From the NCBI GenBank assembly GCA_002270565.1, contig NQMI01000011.1:601055-665054 (forward strand): a stretch of 64,000 bases of DNA, read 5' to 3'. Source of the DNA: Stenocarpella maydis (Eukaryota > Ascomycota > Sordariomycetes > Diaporthales > Diaporthaceae). The translations under genes were made by a program, and so were the position numbers. This document shows, in pieces, positions 11,622 to 22,293 of this stretch. Position 1 is the first letter of the stretch; each line of letters starts with the position of its first letter. The notes under the pieces were generated by a model, which saw only the letters and a list, made by a program, of their open reading frames with translations, made no database searches and was not told the DNA's origin.

Positions 11622-13430
11622 ATGAGAAAATCAAAGTCAGCCTTCCATTTTGAACCCCCGCCAAATTCACGGCCAACATTTTGCTAATTTGGGAGCAGGA
11701 ACACCCTCTTGTCGGCATCGGCCAAGAAGATCGACCCTACTCTCGACGCCCTCTTCTCGACGAGCTCAGGGCCGGTCCAAGCTCCTCCGAAATCCCGTTA
11801 CTCTGAGTTGGCCGCCGCACATGCCAGACAGGAGCCTGGCAGTGAAAACGAAGAGGAGGATGACGAAGAGCTTTCCAGCATCGACGAGAGCGACGCGGAT
11901 TTGTCTGGCGCCAGAGACCTGGAAGAGGCCGCGGAAGATAGGAATGATGAGGAATTGAGCGATGCTTCCGCGCCAGCAGCAAGCGATGATGACGAGCGGG
12001 AAATTGCTGCTCAAATACTCGCCGAAGCTCAGGCACACGAGCGCAAGCAGAAGAGGAAGAGGAAGCACGACGAATTCCATGACCTAGAAAGCAAATATTT
12101 CGACAAGCTCGGTGATGATGAGCCGCCTGTCAGCAAGAAGAGGAAACCAGATGCGGGCGCAGAGCATGAGGCTGGAGATGCCAAGATGAAAGATGCCGAG
12201 GACGACTCTGACAGTGAAATTCCCGTGCACGAGTCTCTTACGCAGCAAAAACAGGCCGACGAGATCGAGAAGGCGTCGCGCACTGTTTTCCTCTCGAATG
12301 TCTCCATTGAAGCTGCTAGCTCAAAGAAGGCGAAGAAGACTCTCGTGGCGCACCTGTCTTCTTTCATCGACAAGACTGCCGCGCCACCACAGTCTCTGGA
12401 GTCTCTGCGGTTTCGCTCCCTCCCCTTTTCGACAGCGGCCATGCCAAAGCGTGCCGCTTTTGTTACCAAGAGCCTCATGGAAGCCACCACGCGGTCTGTC
12501 AACGCATACGTTGTATACAGCACCCCAGCAGTCGCCCGCGCAGCATGTGAGAAGCTGAATGGCACGGTCGTATTGGACAGGCACTTGCGGGTGGACAGTG
12601 TTGCGCATCCCGCTCCTGTTGACCACCGGCGCTGCGTCTTTGTCGGCAACCTCGGCTTCGTGGACGACGAGACAGTGCTTGACGTGAAAGTGGATGAGGA
12701 CGGCAAAGAACAAACCGAAAAGCGCAAGCGGACCAAGGTGCCTATGGACGTTGAGGAGGGTCTTTGGCGGAACTTTGGCAAGCACGCCGGAAAGGTCGAG
12801 AGCGTGCGCGTCGTCAGGGACCAAACAACGAGAGTCGGAAAGGGAATTGCCTACGTGCAGTTCTATGTAAGTGCAGACCCAGCTATGGAGAGCCGCTGAA
12901 ACGTAGATTTGCTGACTTGCGTGACGCAGGATGGGAATTCCGTGGAGGCCGCTCTGCTCCTGGACGGCAAAAAGTTCCCACCCATGCTGCCGCGAGAGCT
13001 GCGGGTAACTCGGTGCAAGGCACCGCACAAGACAGCCAGGGCCATGGACAGGAAGAACGCAGAGAGGAGCGCTGCATTTGCAGCCAGCAACAAGGCCAAG
13101 AAGGGCACGAGATACGTGCCAAAGCTCACCGCGGAAGAGCAGACCATGGCGGGCCGCGCTGGGAAGCTTCTCGGTCACTCCGCGGCCGCAAAGGCCCGCA
13201 TATCGAAAACAGGTGGGAAGAAGCGTGATCGGATGGGCAGGGGTGACAAGAACTCGGGCAAGGACAGGAAGGATGGCACGGGCGTGCTCGCCGCCGGGTT
13301 CAAGAAGCCCGAGCAGTTCGTGTTCGAGGGACGGCGTGCAAGCTCCCGCGACGCCAAACCAAAGGACCTGAAGCAAAAGGTGGGAAAGCGGAAAGCCGGT
13401 GCCAAGCTGAAGAGGAAGTCGGCGAGGTGA
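11622..13430 (+). CDS. nop12: Nucleolar RNA-binding protein Nop12
   Basis: Nop12 is a nucleolar RRM protein needed for 25S/5.8S pre-rRNA maturation. Three exons (11622-11635, 11699-12866, 12930-13430) give 560 residues. No ATG opens the main frame near its start. I infer a 14-nt first exon (MRKS plus two bases), a GTCAGC donor, a CTAAT branch and an AGCAG acceptor, giving [20 protein letters not shown]. The donor is non-ideal, so this exon is less sure. Residues about 40-160 are acidic with KRKRK clusters. RRM 1 contains RTVFLSNVS and [23 protein letters not shown] 2 contains [11 protein letters not shown] and [20 protein letters not shown], completed by the last splice. The C-terminus is Lys/Arg-rich, as usual for the family. 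Confidence 0.87.
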
Positions 13431-13880
13431 GGCACCCCGGATGTGTTGTTGGTAGCCGTTATTCATTAATTGGCAGCCTGAAAGCTTGGAAGCTTAGAAG
13501 GCCCCTGGGCTATTCCAGGCCGTACGGCAATTCCAAGAACCGTGCATAATATTACATAAGGGGGAACGCAGTTTCGGTGATAGGCAAATAACCACCACTT
13601 AGAGGCATCTTTTCGGAGGTATCGTTATTACTTAGACACAACTGGGCCCGTCAAACGAAAGTATGAGCGTGGCGGACATATTGCCACGGCGCATCACAGA
13701 GGGAACAGCCGTGATGTCTCTGAGAAATAATCCTTGAATGGCGTGGTATCTCGTCTCTTTTTTGCCCAACCAAAAACGCCGCCTCCGATGCAAACATGAA
13801 TAGATCGATAGAGCCGGTGCTTGGTCGGATGCATTCCACTCGACCTGTCCGCTTCTATCTGACAATAAATACACACATCA
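13431..13880. other. Convergent intergenic region, Nop12 / Hem25
   Basis: A 450-base 3'-to-3' spacer. I see nothing in it beyond ordinary AT-richer 3' flanks. Confidence 0.6.
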
Positions 13881-14985
13881 TCATAGGGCCCTCTCCTTCC
13901 TCTTCTTGGGGTCCAGCGCGATGTCGGTGCGCCGTATCAGCTCCTCGTACACGGTCCACGCCAGCGCCGAGCTCATGGCCTTGCGGCTCATGCGCAGGGC
14001 GAGCCCGTCGGCGAGGCTGCGCAGCCCCTCCTGGGCGACCATCATGCGCGCCGCGTGGAGCGTGTTGCGGTACACGCCCGGCTGCAGCTGGATGCGCGTC
14101 TTGACGGCGTCGAAGGGGTTCGAGATGGCCGAGCACGCCGCGCCCGCGATGACGCCCGAGCCGAAGTTGATGGTCGCGGCGGTCGAGACGCCCATCGCCG
14201 GGCTGGCCAGCCTGGACATTCCGGCAGGCTCCTCGCGGGGGTCGCCGCCGGTCAAGGAGCTCAGGCGCTTCTTGCTCTGCTCGTAGAACAGCACGTACAG
14301 GCCCGCGTAGGGCGCGTCGCGCATTGCCGTCGCCCCGAAGCCGGAGAAGAACCCGGGCAGGCCCTCGGCGCGGAATATGTCGCGCCCCGCCGCCGCGATG
14401 GACCCGTACGAGTACAGGCTGGACTCGTACCGCACCTTGATGACCGTGAGCGGCATCAGCACCATGCCGGCAAACGTCCGCGCCACGGCGCCCGCCAGGA
14501 GGTTGCCCGTGTTGGACAGCTTGACCAGCGAGGACGAGTGCCTGCCGCTGCTGCCGTGCTTTCCGGCCGCGGCGGCGCCCACGACACCCGCGCCACTGTC
14601 CGCCGCGAAGAACGGCATGCGCGACACGTTGTTCCGGATCGCGTTCAGGCTCGTGAAGTAGATGGCGCTACCGAACCCGGTGCGCAGGGCCGACGGCGTC
14701 GCGCCCCTCCATAGCGCAGGCAAGAGGCGCGGCTGGGACCTGATCTCGCGGAACGCCGCGGACAGCGAGTGGTGCCCGGACTGCTGGACGCGGGTCTTGA
14801 GGAGGTCGATGGGCTGCAGGAGGACGGCCGAGAGGAGCCCTGAGCTAAGGCCTGCTACGAAGTGGAAGGCTTGAACGGCGCAAGCCGGTCAGCTAACTTG
14901 GGCCTGCGAATTCTGGACGACGGGATGAGACGCGCTGGAGCTTACACGTCGTGGACTTTGCCTCGGGAGGGCTACCGCTGCTCAT
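13881..14985 (-). CDS. hem25: Mitochondrial glycine carrier, Hem25/SLC25A38 type
   Basis: Hem25 is a six-helix carrier of the mitochondrial inner membrane that imports glycine for the first step of haem synthesis. Two exons (14985-14946 and 14869-13881) give 342 residues. The first encodes [13 protein letters not shown] before a GTAAGC donor, and the intron has a GCTGAC branch. The three repeats show carrier signatures [22 protein letters not shown] and [11 protein letters not shown]. The second repeat with Thr in place of the usual acidic residue is a trait I associate with SLC25A38 rather than with other carriers. An Ala/Gly/Ser-rich insertion near residue 105 ([20 protein letters not shown]) lengthens the protein slightly. 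The carrier family is certain; the glycine specificity rests on remembered motifs. Confidence 0.87.
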
Positions 14986-15446
14986 ATCGTTGTCCTATTC
15001 TCAAGTGACACAAGAAGGTCGTGGCTGTCTGAATTCCCATAGAGGAGCACGTTCTCAATCATTGCTTCCTGGGGCCGGGATTGCTTTCGGGATTGGTGAC
15101 AGGTGGCTCTCAGGTCGCAAGCTGACCCATGATGTGTAACATGAAAGCGAGGGCAGAAAACACAAACTTATGTGTATGGCTCAAAAGCGCAGGGCGGGAC
15201 AAAGAGTGACGGATGACGGAGACGATTTTAGCTTGGACCACTCTTTGGACGGCGCATTAAATCTGGCCGGCTGACCCGGCGCCGGCCCGCCCGGCCGCAG
15301 CACCCCGGGCTTGTCTCATGCAGGCCATGCCCGAGTATATCCGTCCTGCCGTCAAGAAAGTGCCCCGGTGCTATTTCACCGGGGAGTAAGTTGGTCGGCG
15401 TCAGGGTATCTGGCATTACTCTATCTGCACCATGCGACTGCCGCCT
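14986..15446. other. Intergenic, Hem25 promoter side / Cog8 3' end
   Basis: About 460 bases. It should hold the Hem25 promoter and the Cog8 3' end. No coding frame or repeat is evident. Confidence 0.55.
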
Positions 15447-16760
15447 CTACTTGGTCGCCTTCTCCTTCTGGTCCCCGACAATTGACTCCAAACGTCCAGC
15501 CAAAAGTCGATGTCGCCTGACCACCTCGACCCATTCCTCCTCTGCCTCGCCTCCCAGGTCCATGTCAGCCAGGAATAGTCCAAAGTCGCCTCCGAGTCGG
15601 CCCAAACTGCCCGCGCAGTACAGGACTTGGGTCAACAGGCTGTCCCTTGACGCTTGGTCCTTCACAGTAGGTAAATAGATGCGCAGCGTCTCGAGAAGCA
15701 TGTCAACGAGATAGAGGGGGAAGGTGGATAGCGTTGAGGGCAATGGTTCCAAGGGGTCGCTTTGTGGTGTGCCTGCCGTGGGCGGAGCGTCGGCCGACGC
15801 CGGGAAGATACTCCTGTACATGGAGACTATGGCGAAGCTCTGTTCGCGGAAGATCTCGACGTAGCGCTTCAGGAACCTCTCCGTCTGCTGCCCTCCCGAC
15901 CAAGCGTGGCCGCTGCCGATGGACTTTTGCCTCGCTTTCTCCTGGTCTGCCAGCTCCTTCAGGGGGTCCAACGCGTTGAGCATGTGCATGAGCGTCGCCA
16001 GGCGACAGACGAGGAAGAGAGCGCCCAGCGCTCTGTCCTGGGAGCCGTGCCCCTTTTCCTGCGAGCCAGCGGATTGGAGGTCCGTCAGGACTCGTCTCAA
16101 CCAGCCGATGGTCCTTAGCGAGGCGGCCAGCTTCAGCCCGGGGGCCTTGAGCGAGAGCACAAGGTTGGCTGCCATGGTCCTCATCGCCTCATCCGCCTGT
16201 GCCGAGATTGAGGCGATTAGGGGTGAGTCCGGATACAGAGCGTGCAGCCTCCGTATGTGGCCGTTGAGGTCCAAGGCGGACGAGTAATTAGGGGGAGAGG
16301 CTGAGACGGCCGAGTTCAGGAGGGTCGGTAGCTCCAGCACATCAACAAGACGCTCGACATTTCTTGACAGGAGCAGGGCGCGTTTTCTCCTGGCCAGAAC
16401 GTCGTTCTCGCTGGCCTTGTTGTAGGTGCTGGAGAACTTTACGGCCTCGTTATCCAGCCTCGGAATTGCATTGCGCAGTTCTGCCGTGCTCGCCGCCAGG
16501 GCTGGCAGTGCGGACTGGAGGGAGGCATGGTGCGATGCGGAGTCGATGATGGGCTGGTATGATTTCTTTGAGAGCCCCTGGAGCGAGCGCAGTAAGGAGT
16601 GTGATGATTGGGATAATGACTGAGGTTCGCTGGTGTCGAGTGAGGCGAGGGGCTGAGATGCCAAGTGGCTGAGATAGTCCAGAGTGCTGTGGTCGGGTGG
16701 TGTCCTGGCCAGCTCGGACCCAGGCTGCGATGCCAGCAAGTCGTAGAGCAGGTCTGCCAT
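15447..16760 (-). CDS. cog8: Conserved oligomeric Golgi complex subunit 8 (Cog8)
   Basis: Cog8 (Dor1 family) belongs to lobe B of the COG tether, which captures vesicles in retrograde intra-Golgi transport. A single uninterrupted exon encodes 437 residues from MADLLYDLLASQPGSEL. Helix-rich sequence with the Dor1-like pattern is seen: YLSHLASQPLASLDTSEP, RLDNEAVKFSSTYNKASEN, RRKRALLLSRNVERLVDVLE, NYSSALDLNGHIRRLHALYP and FREQSFAIVSMYRSIFP. I chose the ATG at 16760 over one five codons upstream (16775) because MADLL matches the family's usual start. There is no signal peptide or membrane segment, as expected of a peripheral cytosolic subunit. Confidence 0.87.
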   Translation of the reverse strand: MADLLYDLLASQPGSELARTPPDHSTLDYLSHLASQPLASLDTSEPQSLSQSSHSLLRSLQGLSKKSYQPIIDSASHHASLQSALPALAASTAELRNAIPRLDNEAVKFSSTYNKASENDVLARRKRALLLSRNVERLVDVLELPTLLNSAVSASPPNYSSALDLNGHIRRLHALYPDSPLIASISAQADEAMRTMAANLVLSLKAPGLKLAASLRTIGWLRRVLTDLQSAGSQEKGHGSQDRALGALFLVCRLATLMHMLNALDPLKELADQEKARQKSIGSGHAWSGGQQTERFLKRYVEIFREQSFAIVSMYRSIFPASADAPPTAGTPQSDPLEPLPSTLSTFPLYLVDMLLETLRIYLPTVKDQASRDSLLTQVLYCAGSLGRLGGDFGLFLADMDLGGEAEEEWVEVVRRHRLLAGRLESIVGDQKEKATK

Positions 16761-18123
16761 CTCGACACCACGCACTCACTCACTCGGTTCTCGCGGGCGG
16801 AGAGCTCCCGGCCAGATGTCACCAGCTGCTGCTGCTCCGTTCTGGGCTGCTTTGGGATGGCTGTACTAAACGGAGCGAGGGGTCAGCCTTGCCCTGCCCT
16901 GCGCTGCCTCGGCCTTGTGATGGCGTCAGGCGGTGGCTGGCGGAGGTGACACTTGGTCTGCAAAAGACCTCAGAGCTTGGGCCAGCAGCGTGACTTCGAT
17001 CAAGCTCTGTCTGGCCTTTCGTTATCTGGTTTCTTATCCGCACCCCGGCCGGTACTACCGCACCGTTGTACCCGCGTACCGGTGTACATATCCGTGTACC
17101 CATGTTCCCATCCATGTACCTAGGTTGTCATTTATCTCTTCACACTTACACGTGTATCTGTAAACGGCAAGGTAAGGCTGAGGGGGGCAACGCCAGGGTG
17201 CTACTGCCTGCAGGGGTGTTCAGCATCAGAGCATCCAGCCAGCCAGCGTGTGCTTCAATGTGGTAGTTCTAGCTGTCAGGCTGTCAGGCTGTCAGGGGGG
17301 AGAGTGTGCGTGCGGTACGTAGTGTACTCTACCGGGTACCTGGCATATCGTCAAATTGTGCGACGCTACGACCTACATAGTGCATAGTACTCCGTACATG
17401 ATATCTATGGGACAGGATAGCGTATTTAATTATGCAGGTCCTGTCAGGCCTGTGCGGTCTCTCTTCCTGCTGCGTAGTGTAGGGAAAGTGCTCTCTGCCT
17501 TGAGTGCCGAGGACATGACAGCCCCTGGAGGGTACCCCTCGGCTCGCCCACTACCCCGCGTCAGATGAGGTGCCTGTCGTGGACCCCAAAGTACCCGCTA
17601 CGTGGGCCAAGAATCCCAACAAAATTCAGGGTCCCTGTCAACGTCGACCCTCTGACAGGATGCTGCTCTCTGGCGGACAAGGCCCCTTCTCGACGCGACA
17701 CACGACGTCAGAATGCTTGCGTGACTGCATACACCGTCTGCCTTGGATTTTCAGGGACTCGCTCTGCATCTTTTCAGCCTCCTGACCACACATCGCGACA
17801 CCACACGACGGCCCGCAAGCCGCTGCAGCCCTGACATCCACAGTCTCGTGCAGTTCCCAACGGATTCCCAGCCTCGGCCGGCGCACATCGTTTCCAACCT
17901 GGGTGACTTGGTCGTGTGCCTGCACAGACTCACGACCGCTTCCGAGGCTTGCGGAGTCCCCGAATGTGCCACTTGGCTTCTGACGGTTTATAAGATCCAG
18001 CCCTGCCTTTTCTTGTGCGCGCTCTGTGTCCGCCCCCCGTCTCCCACCGCGGCCTCCCAACCCCCGTCGTCAACACCCATATTCCAGAATATCGAGCTCC
18101 AAAGCCTCGGCGGCACCATAGCC
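16761..18123. other. Divergent intergenic region, Cog8 / TLC-domain gene
   Basis: 1.36 kb between divergent starts. It contains three tandem GCTGTCAG units (17272-17295), a CCTAGGT motif near 17118 and a GTACTCCGTAC motif at 17387-17397. The frame upstream of the TLC-domain ATG is open back to about 17743 but has no ATG, so I treat it as 5' UTR. Confidence 0.6.
17272..17295. repeat. Three tandem GCTGTCAG octamers
   Basis: The octamer occurs three times without a gap, in the intergenic region upstream of the TLC-domain gene. No function can be assigned. Confidence 0.85.
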
Positions 18124-19235
18124 ATGAAGGACCCCTTCTTTATAGCGCCGATCCCGGCCCTCAGCGAATGGGTTCGGCCCTTCGCCGAGAGATTCAACCT
18201 CACCGTGCTGCCTGAGCATGTACACGAGGTGCTGTTTGCCACCCTCATGTACACCTTCGTCCACCTCGTCATATCCCCGTGGCTTTCCATGAAGTACGCC
18301 CCCAAGCAATACCCCACCCACCGGGGGAAAAGGGCCAGCTGGGATGCACATGTCGTCTCTCTCTACCAGAGCACCCTCATCAACATCCTGGCCCTGTGGT
18401 GCATGTTCGCCGATGAGGAGCGCAAGACCATGAACTGGCAGGAGCGCATCTGGGGTTATACCGGTGCTAGCGGCATGGTCCAGTCCCTCGCAGCGGGATA
18501 CTTTGTCTGGGACTTCATCACGACCGTCCTTTTCGTCGACGTCTTCGGCTTGGGCGTCCTTGCTCATGCCACCAGCGCCCTGCTCGTCTACTCGTTCGGA
18601 TATGTAAAGTCCTAGCCTCGCCTCCGCGTCTTAGCTGCCGTCTTGTGTGCTGACTGCCGCCACAGCGACCTTTCCTGAACTACTACGCCAACGTCTTCAT
18701 CCTCTACGAGCTTTCGACCCCGTTCCTTAACATCCACTGGTTTATGGACAAGATGGGCAAGACTGGAACCAAGGCCCAGCTGTACAACGGCATCGTTCTC
18801 ATTGTCACCTTCTTCTCGGCCCGCCTTGTCTGGGGTGTGTGGCAATCCGCCATCGTCTGGTATGACATGTACCGCGGTCTGTACACCGCACCAAACACAG
18901 AGTTCATGTCGGTCACACCGGCCGATGAGAAACTGCCGGGGACCGAGGACATAATGATGTACGCGAAGGAAGCCGGCCCTCTCCCTGGGTGGCTTGTGGC
19001 CATCTACTTGGGCAGCAACCTCACCTTAACGACCTTGAACATCATCTGGTTCGGCAAGATGATCAAGGCCATCAGGAAGCGATTTGAACCAGCAAAGGAA
19101 GAACCGAAGCAAACCGAAAAGGCCATCCACGGCGGGGCTACTGCGTCCTCGCTCGCGGACAAGGTCGACGAAGTCAGGAGACGCAACAACATTCCCGCCC
19201 CGGAAATCCAAGATGACCTCGGGGACATGCAGTAG
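18124..19235 (+). CDS. TLC-domain membrane protein (TMEM56/TLCD4-like)
   Basis: TLC (TRAM-LAG1-CLN8) proteins are multi-pass membrane proteins of the ER and related membranes. Some act in lipid sensing or synthesis; the role of this branch is unclear. Two exons (18124-18603, 18666-19235) give 349 residues. I see about six to seven hydrophobic helices, including LFATLMYTFVHLVISPWLSM, STLINILALWCMFADEE, YFVWDFITTVLFVDVFGLG, LLVYSFGY joined by splicing to RPFLNYYANVFILYELSTPF, YNGIVLIVTFFSARLVWGVW and LVAIYLGSNLTLTTLNIIWF. The motif WDFITTVLF and the ARLVWG segment suit the TLCD4/TMEM56 type, and the SPWLS...HVVSLYQS order argues against ceramide synthase. The C-terminal 60 residues are charged and cytosolic in character. 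Family is fairly sure, function open. Confidence 0.8.
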
Positions 19236-19664
19236 ATATACTCACTCTGACGACCGCCTTGCTAATTGCAAGCGCCCTCCCGGGCATGGGCGCAACGAAG
19301 TGTAATTTGGCACTTTCGACATTTGATAACCTTCGGATTACGACCTTAGCATTTCGGGGCAGACTTGGCACGGGCATCGACTCTATTATTATCATCATGC
19401 ATTCATCAACCAGTGGGATTTATGACACAGCTACACTCGGACTGCCCTGGAATGGGGTATCCCGTCCAGCAGATCTGGCGAGGTCTTTGTATATACAAAG
19501 AAGGGAGGATATTGGGTACACTGGCCGGTGTACCAACAGCGAAACATAGCGAGGCGAAATGGAGTGATATATGATAATGTTCACATCACTTTGCTTCCTC
19601 CAATGTGAAATCGTCCTTCAGCGCCAGAGTTTATCGGAAGCCAACTCTTGAGACCATTCCGCTC
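19236..19664. other. Convergent intergenic region
   Basis: A 430-base 3'-to-3' spacer between the TLC-domain gene and the secreted repeat protein. I see nothing in it. Confidence 0.55.
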
Positions 19665-20142
19665 CTACTCCTTGAGGCCGACCGCACCTGTAGCTGAAGT
19701 AGAAAAATTAGGTTAGGATTCACGAGGGTGCCAGCGGATTTCTCTTTCACTCACCACCATCAACGACACCGCCAACGGCATTGGTAGCACCTCCCACGAC
19801 ACCACCGACGGTATTGGTAGCACCTCCCGCGACACTGCCAACGGTATTGGTGAGGCCGCCAACAAGACCACCCTTAGGCCACATATTAGTGCACTTCCGA
19901 TGATCAAATGACAGGGCATGACTTACCACGGCGCCCAGGGGCCCTGAGCCACCTGCTGACCCGGAAGCTGAGGCACCAGCAGCGCTGCCAGTGCCGGTGG
20001 CAGCCCCCAGGAGGCCGCCGGCGGTATTGGTGGCACCTCCAACCAGGCCCCCGACGGCATCGAGCTGGCGCTCCTGCACGCTGACGGGTGCTGCCACCGC
20101 GATGGCGGCGAGGAAGGCGATGAGGGCAATGTTGGCAAACAT
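19665..20142 (-). CDS. Small secreted Gly/Ala/Thr repeat protein, cysteine-free
   Basis: I do not recognise a family. Three exons (20142-19927, 19872-19755, 19693-19665) give 120 residues, and splicing is in frame at both joins (GTAAGT and GTGAGT donors). Residues 1-18 (MFANIALIAFLAAIAVAA) form a clear signal peptide, and an ERQ site follows that could be a processing point. The rest is a repeat of about ten residues of the type GGxxGGATNTVG, seen as GGLVGGATNTAGG, GGLVGGLTNTVG, AGGATNTVGG and GGATNAVGG, with a GSAAGASASGSAGGSG stretch between. The last exon supplies ATGAVGLKE. There is no cysteine, membrane anchor or GPI signal, so free secretion or cell-wall deposition is inferred. The gene stands alone in a gene-poor stretch. 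Confidence 0.72.
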
Positions 20143-22293
20143 TTTGGTTATTTTAAGAGAGAAGTTTTTGAGGGAGTGTGTATGTAATGTATATTGTGGG
20201 TGTGAGTAAGACAAGTCGCAGACTCGGCAGTTGTTGATCAGAAAGGAATGGCTTTCGAATGAGAGAAATGGTTTCAATGAGGGGACTGCAGGGTGTTGGA
20301 AGAAGGTATAGACGCAGGACAAGATGCTAAGGTCTGAGGACGGACGCTCTCACATTATGTATATATATAGACTGTGTGTGTGTGTGTAGTAGTATACTAC
20401 AACCCCAACGCGACATCTGCCGATCCCTCCTCCTGTAGAGTTCTCATCTCAACGTCAAGGTCCCAGGTGGAGCACGACACCTTTCCCCATCTCCCTGAAT
20501 TTCCGCAGCCTTGGTGCATCACGAATAGTATCCAAACCTCGACACCCCCTGGTCCGAGTTGAATCAGCAAGCCGCCAGCCCGGTATAAGGAGGAATGGGG
20601 GGTGGGAGGGGCTATTCGACGATCGGCATCGCAGCTGGGCGCCCAGCGCTGCCAACGGACGACTGATGGACTCTCTCCTCCGGGTTGACAGGCGAGGTCT
20701 GCGATGTCGAGGTGTTCCTCCGGCAGGCTGAGGCAACACCCGAGAGCGATATCTGGGCCCCTCCCTCCTATGAAGTGCCGAGCGCCCCTCCTTCGGTAGG
20801 GCGATCGACGGATTCTCGAAACGGGATCTACATGGGCTCAGGATGCTGCCTCAGCCCCGCCCGTCTGTGAGTGACAGGCGCGCGAGGGTGGTTGGGGGGG
20901 GGGGTTACTGATAAATGATAATCCACACGACTCGTGGGCATGGTATCTTGCTAAGATCGTCCTGCCAACTCAAATAAGCGAAGGGCATAGTAGTGGTGAT
21001 GGTCGAACCCGAAACGGTGACAGCCTCAACTCGGAGGGGGGAAGGGGAGCAACTTCTCGTGACGGGTTTGACGGGGGTGTTGTGATGGAGCTCGGCAGAG
21101 AGGAAAAGTGGGTGGAGCGGAGAGGAGACTGCCTCCTTGTGAGGACGAATGCTTAATTACTTAGGCGTTGTCGCTGCTCATGACATCCAATAATGGCTGA
21201 GACCCCGGAGACTTTGACAGGCAGTGTATCTCAATAAGCTCCCGAGGGGGACTAGGCAAGGCCTCTTTCGGCGGATAGGAGCACAACATCTACTATGTAG
21301 GGTCGCGCTCGGTGGGGACTCTTCAGACATCCTTGCAGAGGGCAACCAGTCAGCATGGACATGGATTTGTATGTCTTGTGATCCTCACCAACCCTCTCTT
21401 CCACCCATGTGTTTACCAGCAGACGCCCATGAGCTGTTTCGGAAATTTCCTCATCACACGTGGTGGTATCTCTATGCCAGGCGGTCATGGATGGGCCATT
21501 GTGAGAATCGTTGGAACAAGAGTGGGTTGGTTCTTCCCACATCTCTGATACTTGTAGACGACCAGCTCGCCGGCCCCGGGGGTTGGGGCAAAACATTGGC
21601 CATTTGCAACTCAATCAAAGTGCAAGTGGGGAGACACAACGGATCTAGCCCGCATAGAAAACACGGAAGAATATTTACCATCTCTTCACATGTGACGGGG
21701 CACAACTATCGCTTGATTAAGGGATGAAAAGGTTGAAGCTTGGGGGACAGCAAAGCTGCGAGCTGTAAGTGAACGTGTAACAATGGACAGCCCCCCATCA
21801 AGTGGGTGTGTCCAACTATTGTAGCAAGGGCTAATGTATTAAATGTTTACGTATGTGTCAGGCTAAGATTACCATTGCTTGCGGATGCCCCTCTCCCTTT
21901 TCCTTGCCCAACTCAAGACAGGGACGGGCGATCTATCCAACTCGTTGGACCCATGATTGAGCCCATGCCGCGCCATCATCATATCGTACTGAGAACGCGG
22001 GTATGTCACGCAACGCGGCCTTAGGCGCTCAAGGTAGAGACCCGAAGCCGGGAGATGGACACTTAGGAAACGCTTATTCTTGCGCAACCCGAGTCCCGCT
22101 ATTTTGGCAGGAAAGGAAACAACACAAGACAGAGCTTTGTCTCTCTCAGGTTCGTGATGGTCTCAAATACGAAAGTGTACGAGGCGAGACCTTAGAAGCC
22201 GAATGGGTTGTCCGGTGCTGGTTGATAACGTTAGCTGTAATTCGATCCTTTACGAGGCTTGCGTCAAACCGGCGGGGGGGGGGGGCATGAGTA
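20143..22293. other. Gene-poor region upstream of the secreted protein
   Basis: 2.15 kb. It contains G runs near 20896 and 22270 and several short ORFs without family resemblance (for example 20685-20870 and 21224-21727). I see no supported gene, tRNA or transposon end. Confidence 0.5.

Noticed and set aside
12321..13466. 381-codon minus-strand ORF
   Set aside because: Antisense shadow of the RRM and basic part of Nop12; composition is what reverse reading of GC-rich codons gives.
17743..18123. N-terminal extension of the TLC-domain protein
   Set aside because: The frame is open but has no ATG before 18124, and the translation is not membrane-protein-like.
20685..20870. 61-codon ORF with a protein-like acidic stretch (EVCDVEVFLRQAEATPESDI)
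   Set aside because: Too short, no splice partners or homology recognised by eye.
21000..21040. Possible tRNA T-arm (GGTCGAACCC)
   Set aside because: No acceptor stem, anticodon arm or polymerase III boxes can be fitted around it on either strand.
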